Assembly (NCBI GenBank): GCA_965200115.1
Contig: OZ241336.1
Location: 186,001 to 250,000 of the forward strand
DNA: 64,000 nt
From: JAPOUP01 sp026708635
GTDB taxonomy: Bacteria > Pseudomonadota > Alphaproteobacteria > Rhodobacterales > Rhodobacteraceae
Reading direction: 5' to 3'
In this document: positions 54,786 through 64,000 of the stretch, piece after piece
How the letters are laid out: every line of letters begins with the position of its first letter
How positions within the stretch are numbered: position 1 is the first letter of the stretch
Notes under the pieces: generated by a model
Told to the model about the DNA's origin: nothing
What the model saw: only the letters and a program-made list of their open reading frames with translations
Databases searched by the model: none
Program-made: the position numbers and the translations under genes

Positions 54786-56936
54786 TCACGATTCCTCCGG
54801 CCCGGCCGTCCGGGCGTCGCGGACTAGACGCAGGATCTCCCGCGCCGCTTCGGGAATGTTCGTTCCGGGTCCGAATATCGCCTTGATGCCGGAGTCCTTG
54901 AGGAATTCGTGGTCCTTCTGGGGAATCACGCCACCACAGATCACGACGACGTCCTCAGCGCCATGCTCCCGCAGGGCCTCCACAAGCCTGGGCGCGAGCG
55001 TTCTGTGCCCGGCGGCCTGCGTGGAAATCCCGACGACGTGCACATCGTTGTCAACCGCGTCCTGCGCGGCCTCTTCCGGGGTTTGGAACAATGGTCCGAC
55101 ATCCACGTCAAATCCGATGTCCGCGAATGCCGTCGCGATCACCTTGGCGCCACGGTCATGGCCGTCCTGACCCATCTTGACCACCAGGATTCGGGGGCGC
55201 CGCCCCTCAGCCTCGGTGAATTCCTCGACTGAGGCCTGAATCGCACTGAATTCCACATCCCCTTCATAGGCGGATCCGTAGACGCCGGAAAGGGTGCGCA
55301 CCTCCGCGCGATGCCGCCCGAACACGCGCTCCATCGCCATGGAGATCTCCCCAACGGTCGCTCGGGCGCGTGCCGCGTCAATGGCGAGTTCCAATAGATT
55401 GCCCTCACCGCTTCCGGCGCTCCGCTGCAGCGCCGCCAAAGCCCCGGCGCAGTCCCTTTCGTCCCGCGTGGCACGGATCCTCTTCAGGCGATTGATCTGC
55501 GATCCACGAACGGCGGCGTTATCGATATCGCGCACCTCGACGGGAGCCTCGCGATCGGGCCTGAATCTGTTGACGCCGATAATTACGTCCTCGCCACGGT
55601 CCACCGCCGCCTGACGTAGCGCCGCGGTCTCCTCGATGCGAAGTTTAGGCATACCGCTCGCCACCGCCTCGGTCATGCCTCCCATTTCGTCGATTTCCTG
55701 GATTGTGTCCCATGCCGCATCGACGAGTTCGGCGGTCAGCCGCTCGACATAATATGAGCCCGCCAACGGGTCGACGACCTTGGTCACGCCGGTCTCGTTC
55801 TGCAGGATAAGCTGGGTGTTTCTCGCGATTCGGGCGGAAAATTCGGTCGGCAGGGCGATTGCCTCGTCAAAACTGTTGGTGTGAAGCGACTGGGTTCCTC
55901 CGAGCACCGCGCTCAGCGCCTCATACGCTGTGCGGACAATGTTATTGTAGGGATCCTGCGCCTGAAGCGACACGCCTGACGTCTGACAATGGGTGCGAAG
56001 CATCAGGCTCCGGGGGTTTTTCGGTTCGAACTCGCTCATGATCCGGTGCCAGAGAAAACGCGCCGCCCGGAGTTTCGCCGCCTCCATGAACAGGTTCATG
56101 CCTATCGCGAAGAAAAAGGACAGCCGCCCCGCGAACCTGTCAACGTCCAGACCCCGCGAAACCGCCGCCTTCACGTATTCCCTCCCGTTGGCCAACGTGA
56201 AGGCCAGTTCCTGAACGAGATTCGCGCCCGCCTCCTGCATGTGATAGCCCGAGATGCTGATGGAATTGAACCTTGGCATCTCGTTCGACGTGTACTCGAT
56301 TATATCGGCCACGATTCGCATCGAAGGCCCGGGGGGGTAGATGAAGGTGTTCCGCACCATGAACTCTTTCAGGATGTCATTCTGGATGGTGCCGGACAGC
56401 CCGCTTCGGTTGACGCCCTGCTCCTCGCCAGCCACGATGAAAGACGCGAGGACGGGAATCACCGCACCATTCATCGTCATCGACACTGATACCTCGTCCA
56501 GGGGAATTCCGTCGAACAGAAGCCGCATGTCCTCGACGGAGTCGATGGCGACCCCCGCCTTGCCGACATCTCCCGTCACCCGCTCATGGTCGCTGTCATA
56601 GCCGCGATGGGTCGCGAGATCGAAGGCGACCGACACGCCCTGCTGACCCGCCGCCAGAGCCTGGCGGAAAAACGCGTTCGATTCCTCAGCGGTCGAGAAA
56701 CCCGCATACTGCCTTATGGTCCAGGGCCTGCCGGTGTACATGGTCGCGCGGGGTCCACGCGTAAACGGCGCCTCGCCTGGCATCGAATCCATATGGGCGA
56801 GCCCCTCGATGTCGGCGGCGGTGTAGACGGGTTTGACGGCGATTCCCTCCGGCGTGTTCCAGACCAGTTCGTCCGGCGACCGACCGGACAGCTCACGCTC
56901 CGCCCTCGCCTTCCATTCGGATCCGTCACCGGTCAT
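54786..56936 (-). CDS. scpA: Methylmalonyl-CoA mutase
   Basis: 716 residues, single-chain alpha-type. N-terminal substrate barrel: FTRGPRATMYTGRPWTIRQY, AGFSTAEESNAFFRQ, LSGTIQNDILKEFMVRN. The C-terminal B12 domain has VVKMGQDGHDRGAKVIATAF, where DGHDRG supplies the cobalt-binding His (DxHxxG), then VGISTQAAGH and VICGGVIPQKD. Isomerises (2R)-methylmalonyl-CoA to succinyl-CoA. No MeaB/ArgK chaperone gene is adjacent. mce is 9 kb left, pccA and pccB are to the right. Confidence 0.97.
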   Translation of the reverse strand: MTGDGSEWKARAERELSGRSPDELVWNTPEGIAVKPVYTAADIEGLAHMDSMPGEAPFTRGPRATMYTGRPWTIRQYAGFSTAEESNAFFRQALAAGQQGVSVAFDLATHRGYDSDHERVTGDVGKAGVAIDSVEDMRLLFDGIPLDEVSVSMTMNGAVIPVLASFIVAGEEQGVNRSGLSGTIQNDILKEFMVRNTFIYPPGPSMRIVADIIEYTSNEMPRFNSISISGYHMQEAGANLVQELAFTLANGREYVKAAVSRGLDVDRFAGRLSFFFAIGMNLFMEAAKLRAARFLWHRIMSEFEPKNPRSLMLRTHCQTSGVSLQAQDPYNNIVRTAYEALSAVLGGTQSLHTNSFDEAIALPTEFSARIARNTQLILQNETGVTKVVDPLAGSYYVERLTAELVDAAWDTIQEIDEMGGMTEAVASGMPKLRIEETAALRQAAVDRGEDVIIGVNRFRPDREAPVEVRDIDNAAVRGSQINRLKRIRATRDERDCAGALAALQRSAGSGEGNLLELAIDAARARATVGEISMAMERVFGRHRAEVRTLSGVYGSAYEGDVEFSAIQASVEEFTEAEGRRPRILVVKMGQDGHDRGAKVIATAFADIGFDVDVGPLFQTPEEAAQDAVDNDVHVVGISTQAAGHRTLAPRLVEALREHGAEDVVVICGGVIPQKDHEFLKDSGIKAIFGPGTNIPEAAREILRLVRDARTAGPEES

Positions 56937-57056
56937 TGCGGTTCCTCCCGAATTCGGCCCATGCGGACCGGGCGGGCCCCGACACAGGCAGTTGTTCCCG
57001 TTGGCTCTTCGATTCCGCCACCGCGGGCATTATATTCAGAAAACCCGGGAGGACGC

Positions 57057-57524
57057 ATGAGACAGATACACGCCATCGCCATCACTACCCTACTCGCGGT
57101 TCCGGCCTGGCAGGACTCCGGCGCATCGGCAACGGAATCAACGGCACTGGTGCCGGTGGAAGCCGCCGACGTCTCGCTTGACGAATTCCTGTGGCTCAAG
57201 CGTCCCATCGTCGTTTTCGCCGACACCCCCGCGGATCCGAATGTCCAGGAACAGCTTGAACTCTTGCTCGAACGACCCGACGAACTGCTTGAGCGCGATG
57301 TGGTATTGATTGTCGACACCGATCCCGGCGCGGAAACGGCGATCCGCACCAGACTGCGTCCGCGAGGCTTCATGCTTACGTTGATCGGCAAGGATGGAAA
57401 GATCAACTTACGCAAACCTTTCCCGTGGAACGTCCGCGAGATTACCCATGCAATGGATCGATGGCCGTTGCGGCAAAAGGAAATCCGCGATGCGAAAGCC
57501 ACCGCGGCGGGAAATTCCCAGTAG
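57057..57524 (+). CDS. Secreted DUF4174 domain protein
   Basis: 155 residues. Signal peptide MRQIHAIAITTLLAVPAWQ. DUF4174-type core with SLDEFLWLKRPIVVFADTPA, DPNVQEQLELLLER and TLIGKDGKINLRKPFPWNVR, a thioredoxin-like fold without a CxxC. Function unknown. GGGAGG precedes the ATG. It stands alone between two minus-strand genes of propionyl-CoA metabolism. Confidence 0.85.
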   Translation: MRQIHAIAITTLLAVPAWQDSGASATESTALVPVEAADVSLDEFLWLKRPIVVFADTPADPNVQEQLELLLERPDELLERDVVLIVDTDPGAETAIRTRLRPRGFMLTLIGKDGKINLRKPFPWNVREITHAMDRWPLRQKEIRDAKATAAGNSQ

Positions 57525-57690
57525 CGCTCCAACCCGCTTCCGCGCCAACACGCGGACAGGCCGTCGGTAACCGCGATACCCGTCCACCGGTCAGCCGGTT
57601 CGCGAAACCGGGGAACGAGCCTCGCGGAGGGATAGCGAGACCGGTTCGGCCAAGCGCTCCGCGAGGGTGAGGGACGCACACGCGGCGGGA

Positions 57691-59736
57691 TCATTCGAAT
57701 TCCATGATTACGTCATCCACGGCCAGACTGTCACCGGGACCGACATTGATCCTGCTGACGACCGACTTTCGCTCGGCACGAAGGATGTTTTCCATCTTCA
57801 TCGCTTCCACGGCGCAGAGTGACTGGCCTTCCTGAACCTCCTCACCGACCTCGACATCGATCTTTATGACCAGTCCAGGCATCGGGCAAAGCAGCAGTCT
57901 GGAAGTGTCCGGCGGCCGCCGTGCGGGCATCAGGGAAGCGAGTTCCGCCTGTCGGGGAGTCCGCACGGACACCGTCATGTCGGCGCCACGGGTGCGGAGC
58001 CGGAATCCTCCGGATACCTTTCCGACCTTCAGCACCAACGGTTCGCCATCCAACCGGAGCACGGCAAGTGATTCGCCGGGCTTCCAGTCACTCTCCACCC
58101 GAATCGCGCCACCGTCCGGGAAGTGCAGATCGGCTCCGTCGCGATCCGCCTCGGCGCGAAGCGCGAATGGCTTTCCCTGAACGTTGACGACCCAGTCGCC
58201 GCCAATCCGCCGCTCATGGTTGTCCATACGCCCGCTGATACGCGTCCGCCTGATCTCCACAAGACGGTACATCGCCGCCGCGGCGGCGGCCACACGGCGC
58301 AGATCGCTTTCGGGCAGGCTTACGCCATTGAATCCGGCGGGAAACTCATCGTCGATGAAGGCGGTGGTTATATCGCCTGAAACGAACCCGGGATGGTCCA
58401 TGACGGCACTCAGGAATGACAGGTTATGCTCGATCCCCTCGATCTCGAAACGGTCAAGCGCCAATCGCATCGCCTCGACGGCCTGGTCCCGCCGCGGCGC
58501 CCAAGTGCAGAGCTTGGCGATCATTGGATCATAGTGCACGCTGATCTCGCCACCCTGGTAAACGCCCGTGTCATTCCGCACGGCGGTCTCTCCCGTTGCG
58601 GCCGCCCCCTCCCAGAGCCCGCCGGCGAGCAAAGGCCCGGCGGCGGTTTCCTCCGGTGGCCGGTATCGGGTCAGTCGGCCCGTCGATGGAAGAAAGCCGC
58701 GGCGGGGATCCTCGGCATAAACCCTGTTCTCGATCGCCCATCCATCGAGAGTCACGTCGGACTGGGAGAACGGAAGCCTCTCGCCGGCAGCGATGCGGAT
58801 CATCTGCTCGACCAGGTCTATGCCGGTGATCAGTTCGGTAACCGGATGTTCCACCTGAAGACGGGTATTCATTTCGAGAAAGTAGAAGTTTCGGCTTTCG
58901 TCCACGATGAACTCAACCGTACCGGCGCTCCGGTAACCCACGGCCCGCGCTAGCGAGACCGCCTGTTCGCCCATCGCGGCACGGGTCGTCCCGTCAAGAA
59001 ACGGAGACGGCGCCTCCTCGATAATCTTCTGGTTTCTCCGCTGGATCGAGCATTCGCGTTCGCCAAGGTAGATGTCGTTCCCATGCGCGTCGCAGAGGAC
59101 CTGGATTTCTATATGCCTCGGGCGTGTGACGAATTTCTCGATGAAGATTCGGTCGTCATCAAAGCTGGCGGCGGCTTCGTTTCTGGACGACCGGAAACCT
59201 TCCCGGGCCTGGTCGTCGTCCCAGGCGATCCGCATGCCCTTGCCACCTCCTCCGGCACTCGCCTTGATCATGACCGGATAACCGATGTCGGCCGCTATGC
59301 GCACCGCCTCTTCCGCGTCCCCGATCAGGCCCATGTAACCCGGAACGATCGGCACGCCCGCGTCCCGGGCGATTTTCTTCGAGGTGATCTTGTCACCCAT
59401 CGCTTCGATGGCACCCGTCGGCGGACCGATGAACGCGACGCCCTCGCTCTCAAGGGCTTTGGAGAACCTACCGTTCTCGCTCAGAAAACCGTATCCGGGA
59501 TGCACCGCCTCCGCGCCGGTCCTCTTTAACGCGTCCATTACCCGTTCGATCGCTATATAGGATTCGATCGCGGGTGACGGCCCGATATGAACGGCTTCGT
59601 CCGCCATTTTTACGTGCAGCGCACGCGAATCGGCGTCCGAGTGGACGGCAACCGTGGAGATTCCCATCCGGCGGGCGGTCCTGATGACCCTGCAGGCGAT
59701 CTCACCGCGATTCGCGATCAATATCTTTCCGAACAT
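57691..59736 (-). CDS. pccA: Propionyl/acetyl-CoA carboxylase, biotin-carrying alpha subunit
   Basis: 681 residues. Biotin carboxylase domain: GKILIANRGEIACRVIRTAR, HPGYGFLSENGRFSKAL, ATP-grasp loop IKASAGGGGKGMRIAW, and VEHPVTELITGIDLVEQMIR. The BT domain spans about 500-600, and the C-terminal biotinyl domain has LCAVEAMKMENILRAERKS with the biotinylated Lys in AMKM. Carboxylates propionyl-CoA with the beta subunit at 60962-62494. Most consistent with PccA given mce and scpA; 3-methylcrotonyl-CoA specificity is less likely. Confidence 0.93.
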   Translation of the reverse strand: MFGKILIANRGEIACRVIRTARRMGISTVAVHSDADSRALHVKMADEAVHIGPSPAIESYIAIERVMDALKRTGAEAVHPGYGFLSENGRFSKALESEGVAFIGPPTGAIEAMGDKITSKKIARDAGVPIVPGYMGLIGDAEEAVRIAADIGYPVMIKASAGGGGKGMRIAWDDDQAREGFRSSRNEAAASFDDDRIFIEKFVTRPRHIEIQVLCDAHGNDIYLGERECSIQRRNQKIIEEAPSPFLDGTTRAAMGEQAVSLARAVGYRSAGTVEFIVDESRNFYFLEMNTRLQVEHPVTELITGIDLVEQMIRIAAGERLPFSQSDVTLDGWAIENRVYAEDPRRGFLPSTGRLTRYRPPEETAAGPLLAGGLWEGAAATGETAVRNDTGVYQGGEISVHYDPMIAKLCTWAPRRDQAVEAMRLALDRFEIEGIEHNLSFLSAVMDHPGFVSGDITTAFIDDEFPAGFNGVSLPESDLRRVAAAAAAMYRLVEIRRTRISGRMDNHERRIGGDWVVNVQGKPFALRAEADRDGADLHFPDGGAIRVESDWKPGESLAVLRLDGEPLVLKVGKVSGGFRLRTRGADMTVSVRTPRQAELASLMPARRPPDTSRLLLCPMPGLVIKIDVEVGEEVQEGQSLCAVEAMKMENILRAERKSVVSRINVGPGDSLAVDDVIMEFE

Positions 59737-60285
59737 CGGTTCTCCTTTCCGGCTCCCAACCAGGACTCCGGGTGAACCGCGCCGTGGTTCGGTCGGCGTT
59801 GGCCACGATCGGGGCCTCAGGCCAAAGCGGTGACGTTGCGTCGGGTTTCATGAAGCGAAGAGCCAATTCGCCGGACCGGGATCAGGCGCCTTGGTCGGTT
59901 CCAGAGCCCAGGCAGGTCTTCGTTGCGTGATGGCAAGACCTGACGCGGGGTCAAATCGACACACTCACACCGGAGTCCTTCATTTCCCAAACTGGGCGGT
60001 GACATCCCATCGCCGCCCGCACGGGCAAACCTAAATTCGTGATGGGGCATTACACACGCGACGATAGACTCCGGACGTCTGACCGATCGCCAGAATTCCG
60101 CCCGGCACCGACGTCAAATTCAGGCAAGGTCACCAGGGCGAACCCACGAGCGCCAAATTCAATGAAACGAAAAAGTGTCCCGGGGAATTAACCTCAAAAA
60201 CCGTGTCGCCGCTCGATTGGCCCGCTCCCGGGTAGCGGCGCGGCAACCGGGGCAGGCGTGTAGACAGCCCGCCCCGTCTGGATCA
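59737..60285. other. Spacer without a supported gene
   Basis: 549 bases upstream of pccA. No convincing frame. This is where the pccA promoter must lie. Confidence 0.4.
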
Positions 60286-60453
60286 TCAACCCATCTTGCC
60301 CTGCATTTCGTCCATGGACATTTCTTCCTGCATTTCTTCCTGCATTCCGTCATGACCTTCCTGCATATGCTGGTCCATATCTTCATGTGTGGCGCAGGCC
60401 GCGATGAATGCCACCAGAGATAGGGCAGCGGCGGTTTTGACAGTCTTGGACAT
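60286..60453 (-). CDS. Small Met/Glu-rich lipoprotein
   Basis: 55 residues. A lipoprotein signal (KTVKTAAALSLVAFIAAC, lipobox FIAAC) is followed by a very Met-, Glu-, His- and Asp-rich mature part: HEDMDQHMQEGHDGMQEEMQ then MSMDEMQGKMG. The mature peptide has about ten Met and three His, a composition seen in copper- or silver-binding tails; no family is recognised. GGGAGACT precedes the start. Between pccA and pccB on the same strand. Confidence 0.72.
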   Translation of the reverse strand: MSKTVKTAAALSLVAFIAACATHEDMDQHMQEGHDGMQEEMQEEMSMDEMQGKMG

Positions 60454-60961
60454 ACGAGTCTCCCGTTGAATTTCCGATTTACTCCGCAGAAAAATTCTGG
60501 CGGACCGCTTACGGGACCCTAGTTTCACGACAATTCAACAGGATGCAACAAGATTTTTCGCGCGAAGCCCCTGCCCGCCCATCCCGACCATCACCGAGGT
60601 CTTGACCACCGTGAAGCGCCACTCGGATGACGGATATCGGTGACCCCCATGATCCCTATCGCCGTGGCAATGATACGTAGCCGTTCCATTCTGGAGGGCA
60701 TCCACGGGACACCGGCAATGAGCGCCGGGAACTGTCCGGAACTCCATCGCATCATCCCCGGCGCGATCCCCGAGACGCACGGCATTCCAGGGAGGTCAGC
60801 CGAAACCGGGCCTCCGCCACGACCCCCGCGCAATCGCTCTTCCGGGCTCGCCGTTCTCCACGCGTCGAATAACCGGCACAACCGTCATGAGCGCGGCCGC
60901 CGGGAGGCCGATGGCCCGAGGCGGGCGGTCCAGCCCGACCAACTTCGATCGTCCGCGCACT
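60454..60961. other. Spacer without a supported gene
   Basis: 508 bases between the lipoprotein and pccB. Frames on both strands are short and without motif. No terminator hairpin identified. Confidence 0.4.
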
Positions 60962-62494
60962 TCATAACGGAATATTATCATGTTTCTTCAATGGATTCGT
61001 TAGTTTTTTGCCCCTAAGCGAAGCGAAAGCGCGGCATACCCTCTTTCGGGTGTTCCTCGGAATGATCACCTCTTCGATAAAACCTCTCTCCGCGGCTACG
61101 AATGGATTTGCGAACCGGTCCTGGTAATCTTTCGTGCGTTCGGCGATCCTTTCGGAATCCTCAAGTTCGGAGCGATAAAGGATCTCCACAGCTCCCTTCG
61201 CGCCCATCACGGCGATCTCCGCCGAAGGCCAGGCGTAATTGAAATCACCCCGCAGGTGCTTCGAAGCCATGACGTCATAGGCACCGCCGTAGGCCTTTCG
61301 GGTGATGACCGTGACCTTTGGAACCGTCGCCTCGGCATACGCGAAAAGGAGCTTCGCTCCATGCTTGATAACGCCACCGTATTCCTGTGACGTTCCCGGC
61401 AGAAATCCAGGTACGTCGACGAATGTCAGGATCGGAACCTCAAAGGCGTCGCAGAACCGCACGAACCTCGCCGCTTTACGGGACGAATCGATGTCAAGGC
61501 ATCCCGCCAAAACCATCGGCTGGTTTGCCACGGTGCCAACGGTCCGTCCCTCGAGCCGGATGAAGCCCGTTACAATGTTCTTCGCGAACTCCGCCTGGAT
61601 CTCGAAGAAATCCCCTTCGTCCGCCACCTCACGGATCAGTTCGTGCATGTCGTATGGTGAGTTGGGGCTGTCAGGAACCAGGGTGTCCAGATTCCCGGCG
61701 ACCCGATCCGGATGGTCGAAGAACGGCCGCATCGGCGGCCCCTCACGGTTGCTGAGCGGCAGAAAGTCGACAAGGCGCCTGATTTCCGCCATCGCCTCTA
61801 CATCGTTCTCGAATGCCCCGTCGGCGACCGATGATTTCCTGGTATGCGTCAGGGAACCGCCCAGTTCCTCGGCCGTCACTACTTCATTGGTCACGGTCCT
61901 GACCACATCCGGCCCCGTAACGAACATGTAGGACGTCTCCTTGACCATGAATATGAAGTCGGTCATCGCCGGCGAATAGACGGCGCCGCCGGCACACGGT
62001 CCCATTATTACACTGATCTGAGGGACGACACCCGAAGCCAGTACGTTGCGCTGGAAAACCTCCGCATAGCCGGCCAGGGACGCAACGCCCTCCTGGATCC
62101 TGGCACCGCCGGAGTCGTTGAGGCCGATGATCGGAGCGCCATTCTGCACGGCCATATCCATGATCTTGCAGATTTTCCCCGCATGGGTTTCCGACAGGGA
62201 GCCGCCGAAGACCGTGAAGTCCTGGCTGAAGACATAGACCATACGACCGTTGACGGTTCCCCATCCCGTAACGACACCATCGCCGGAAGGCAGTTCGCTC
62301 CCCATGCCAAAGTCACCGCAGCGGTGGACGACGAACATGTCGAATTCCTCGAAACTGTCCTCGTCCAGCAACAGTTCAAGCCTTTCGCGAGCCGTCAGCT
62401 TGCCTTTGGCGTGCTGCGCATCGACCCTGCCCTGCCCCCCACCTAGCCGGGCGGCATTGCGACGGTTCTGGAGTTCCTGAAGTATGTCTTTCAT
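60962..62494 (-). CDS. pccB: Propionyl-CoA carboxylase beta subunit
   Basis: 510 residues of the carboxyltransferase family. LQNRRNAARLGGGQGRVDAQ, KLTARERLELLLDEDSFEEF, GGSLSETHAGKICKIMDMAV, GLNDSGGARIQEGV for the acyl-CoA oxyanion loop, and CAGGAVYSPAMTDFIFMVK. C-terminal half has VDVPGFLPGTSQEYGGVIKH and TVITRKAYGGAYDVMASKHL for biotin. With PccA it forms (S)-methylmalonyl-CoA. Confidence 0.96.
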   Translation of the reverse strand: MKDILQELQNRRNAARLGGGQGRVDAQHAKGKLTARERLELLLDEDSFEEFDMFVVHRCGDFGMGSELPSGDGVVTGWGTVNGRMVYVFSQDFTVFGGSLSETHAGKICKIMDMAVQNGAPIIGLNDSGGARIQEGVASLAGYAEVFQRNVLASGVVPQISVIMGPCAGGAVYSPAMTDFIFMVKETSYMFVTGPDVVRTVTNEVVTAEELGGSLTHTRKSSVADGAFENDVEAMAEIRRLVDFLPLSNREGPPMRPFFDHPDRVAGNLDTLVPDSPNSPYDMHELIREVADEGDFFEIQAEFAKNIVTGFIRLEGRTVGTVANQPMVLAGCLDIDSSRKAARFVRFCDAFEVPILTFVDVPGFLPGTSQEYGGVIKHGAKLLFAYAEATVPKVTVITRKAYGGAYDVMASKHLRGDFNYAWPSAEIAVMGAKGAVEILYRSELEDSERIAERTKDYQDRFANPFVAAERGFIEEVIIPRNTRKRVCRAFASLRGKKLTNPLKKHDNIPL

Positions 62495-63042
62495 ATCCGT
62501 TTCCGAATCGCCCTGTCACTGCCGATGATCTCCAGATTAGGCAGGGATACCTGGCAGGGGAAGCGAAATTCCCTAAATCCGCGCGACTGATCAGGGTCCC
62601 TCCGGGATTTACGACGTATCCGGCCTGCGACATATCGGACGGGAGTCGATGGATTCGGGCGGCGGGTGCATGAAGTCGCGGATTCCCCGCGGAAAACGGG
62701 TGCCATCCGGCGAGTGGGAGAGCCCCGCCGGTTCATCGAAGCCGTCCTATCCTCCCTGGGCCAAGTCATTATACGGGAACGGAAGTCGGTGGCGGACTCC
62801 GCCACGTTTGCGGGCGATCATCCACGGCCGTCAATGGACGGCTGGACGGGCGCGGGGCGGGTGGGGCCCGGAATTCCCGGATGAGGCGGGAGTGTCAGGC
62901 ATTGAAACACGATCGAATCCCGTTCACTGGTGACAAGGGGACTTCGGACCGCATTGATTCAGAGGCCCGCCGACGGGAATCCGTATACCGGAACGCAATT
63001 GTCCGACCATCCCCGGTCGGTCTGTTAGGAGCGGCACTTCAC
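62495..63042. other. Spacer without a supported gene
   Basis: 548 bases between divergent pccB and the transporter gene. No protein-like frame. Promoters for both genes should be here. Confidence 0.4.
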
Positions 63043-64000
63043 ATGGCAGTACGGGATGACGCCATCCGGCCGAACGTCGGCAACGTACCGGCCGGCGTCC
63101 GTTTTCTGGACCGCCGAACCCCGCCTCACATCGTGACGCTAATCCTTATCATGGGAATAGCCGTGCTATCGATTAACGTATTCCTTCCATCGCTTCCGGC
63201 CATGACGGAGTACTTCGGAACGGATTATCGGTTCATGCAGCTTTCCGTCGCGATCTACCTCGGTGTGAACGCGGTGCTGCAGGTGGTCGTCGGACCGCTC
63301 TCGGACCGGCTGGGACGCAGGCCTGTCGTGCTCGGGGGGCTGGTGATCTTCATTGTCGCCTCGGTCGGCTGCGTATTCGCTCCAACCGTGGAAACGTTCC
63401 TCGCATTCCGCATGCTTCAGGGAACCGTCGTGGTGGGAATGGTTCTCAGCCGCGCGATCGTCCGGGATACCGTCCCGCAGGATCAAGCCGCTTCAATGAT
63501 TGGATACGTGACCATGGGCATGGCCGTTGTCCCGATGCTGGGTCCGGCGATTGGCGGTTTTCTTGATGAGGCGTTTGGCTGGCAGTCAAACTTCTGGATG
63601 CTCTCGGTTCTTGGCATCGCCATCCTGCTGCTCTGCCAGGCTGACCTCGGCGAGACCGCGGTGTCCCGCACGACAAGCTTTACGGAGCAGTTCCGCCAGT
63701 ATCCCGATCTTCTGGGCGCGCGCCGGTTCTGGGGGTACTGCCTCACGGCCGCGTTCAGTTCGGGCGCTTTTTTCGCCTACCTCGGCGGCGCTCCATATGT
63801 TGGAAGCGCGGTATACGGGCTGGAGGCCTCCAGACTCGGGCTTTACTTCGGCGCTCCGGCACTTGGCTATTTTCTCGGGAATTTCCTCTCCGGGCGGTAT
63901 TCCACCCGCTTCGGCGTCAACGGGATGATCCTTGCGGGCACGGTGATCGTCGCTACCGGTATGACGCTTTTATTGGCACTGATTGTCATCGGTAAGGACA
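63043..64000 (+). CDS. Bcr/CflA-type MFS drug transporter, partial (runs off right edge)
   Basis: 319 codons are visible, open to the window end. Starts ATG at 63043 with TAGGAG upstream. MFS features: TLILIMGIAVLSINVFLPSL, the loop motif GPLSDRLGRRPVVLGGLVI, MLQGTVVVGMVLSRAIVRDT and MGMAVVPMLGPAIGGFLDEA, the antiporter motif C region of DHA1/Bcr proteins. Eight or nine of twelve helices are included. Substrate unknown; likely a drug or metabolite exporter. Confidence 0.92.
   Translation, partial: MAVRDDAIRPNVGNVPAGVRFLDRRTPPHIVTLILIMGIAVLSINVFLPSLPAMTEYFGTDYRFMQLSVAIYLGVNAVLQVVVGPLSDRLGRRPVVLGGLVIFIVASVGCVFAPTVETFLAFRMLQGTVVVGMVLSRAIVRDTVPQDQAASMIGYVTMGMAVVPMLGPAIGGFLDEAFGWQSNFWMLSVLGIAILLLCQADLGETAVSRTTSFTEQFRQYPDLLGARRFWGYCLTAAFSSGAFFAYLGGAPYVGSAVYGLEASRLGLYFGAPALGYFLGNFLSGRYSTRFGVNGMILAGTVIVATGMTLLLALIVIGKD

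Noticed and set aside
59817..60050. 77-codon minus-strand frame upstream of pccA
   Set aside because: Looked briefly like a transposase scrap, but no DDE motif, terminal repeat or extension in other frames could be found.
1..64000. CRISPR array
   Set aside because: No series of regularly spaced direct repeats was seen; the only strong repeats are the terminal repeats and target duplications of the two mobile elements.

Overview
The window is a GC-rich bacterial chromosome segment that looks alphaproteobacterial. Pointers are GapR (DUF2312), DUF1467, a FdxA / S4-protein / SUV3-like helicase locus, an Anbu operon, a YxxR-type sirtuin, bacterial-type AspS and a tRNA-Thr with encoded CCA. A Rhodospirillales-like or related lineage is an inference. 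Coding density is modest. About a dozen spacers of 300-830 bp and several visibly broken genes suggest a genome undergoing erosion.

Left part (1-16.3 kb): a DUF1989-type gene runs off the left edge. Next comes a 1.4-kb insertion sequence whose transposase needs three frame changes, then an MttB-family methyltransferase, a secreted 5'-nucleotidase, a DUF952-DUF1330 fusion overlapping pyrD, a Calx-beta secreted protein, a periplasmic MBL-fold protein, a GlcD-like FAD enzyme, and the adenine salvage pair apt and mtnP. A small ribbon-helix-helix protein with an operator-like repeat sits between apt and mtnP. A flavin reductase-like protein and a GNAT acetyltransferase follow.

16.3-19.4 kb reads as a foreign, decaying cassette with more A/T than its surroundings: a LysR regulator, a frameshifted methyltransferase-like gene, a DMT exporter and a cysteine-synthase remnant lacking the PLP lysine. 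A LysE exporter lies beside it.

20.1-28.0 kb is a carbohydrate catabolic locus. Class II aldolase, Zn-dehydrogenase and FGGY kinase overlap end to end on the minus strand. Divergent from them is a ribose-type ABC importer (binding protein, hairpin, ATPase, two permeases). The enzyme set suggests uptake of a polyol or sugar, oxidation, phosphorylation and aldol cleavage.

28.0-35.9 kb holds FdxA, the S4 protein and the helicase, then a TPR protein, an SCP2 protein, an alpha/beta hydrolase and PepF. At 36.1 kb is a 100-bp AT-rich palindromic element with 8-bp target duplications (MITE-like). 36.4-40.4 kb is a tight four-gene operon: permuted ATP-grasp, alpha-E, transglutaminase and Anbu proteasome-like peptidase. 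40.7-44 kb holds an Uma2 remnant, tRNA-Thr, gapR, a small membrane protein, a sirtuin, PCu(A)C and rpmB.

44.4-64 kb: nitroreductase, an EI24/CysZ-like protein, DUF1467, methylmalonyl-CoA epimerase, aspS, cfa, a J-domain protein, a GlcNAc salvage set (BadF-type kinase, broken GntR regulator, nagA), nhaA, methylmalonyl-CoA mutase, a DUF4174 protein, pccA, a Met/Glu-rich lipoprotein, pccB, and a Bcr/CflA-type MFS gene running off the right edge. pccA, pccB, mce and mcm make up the propionyl-CoA to succinyl-CoA route.
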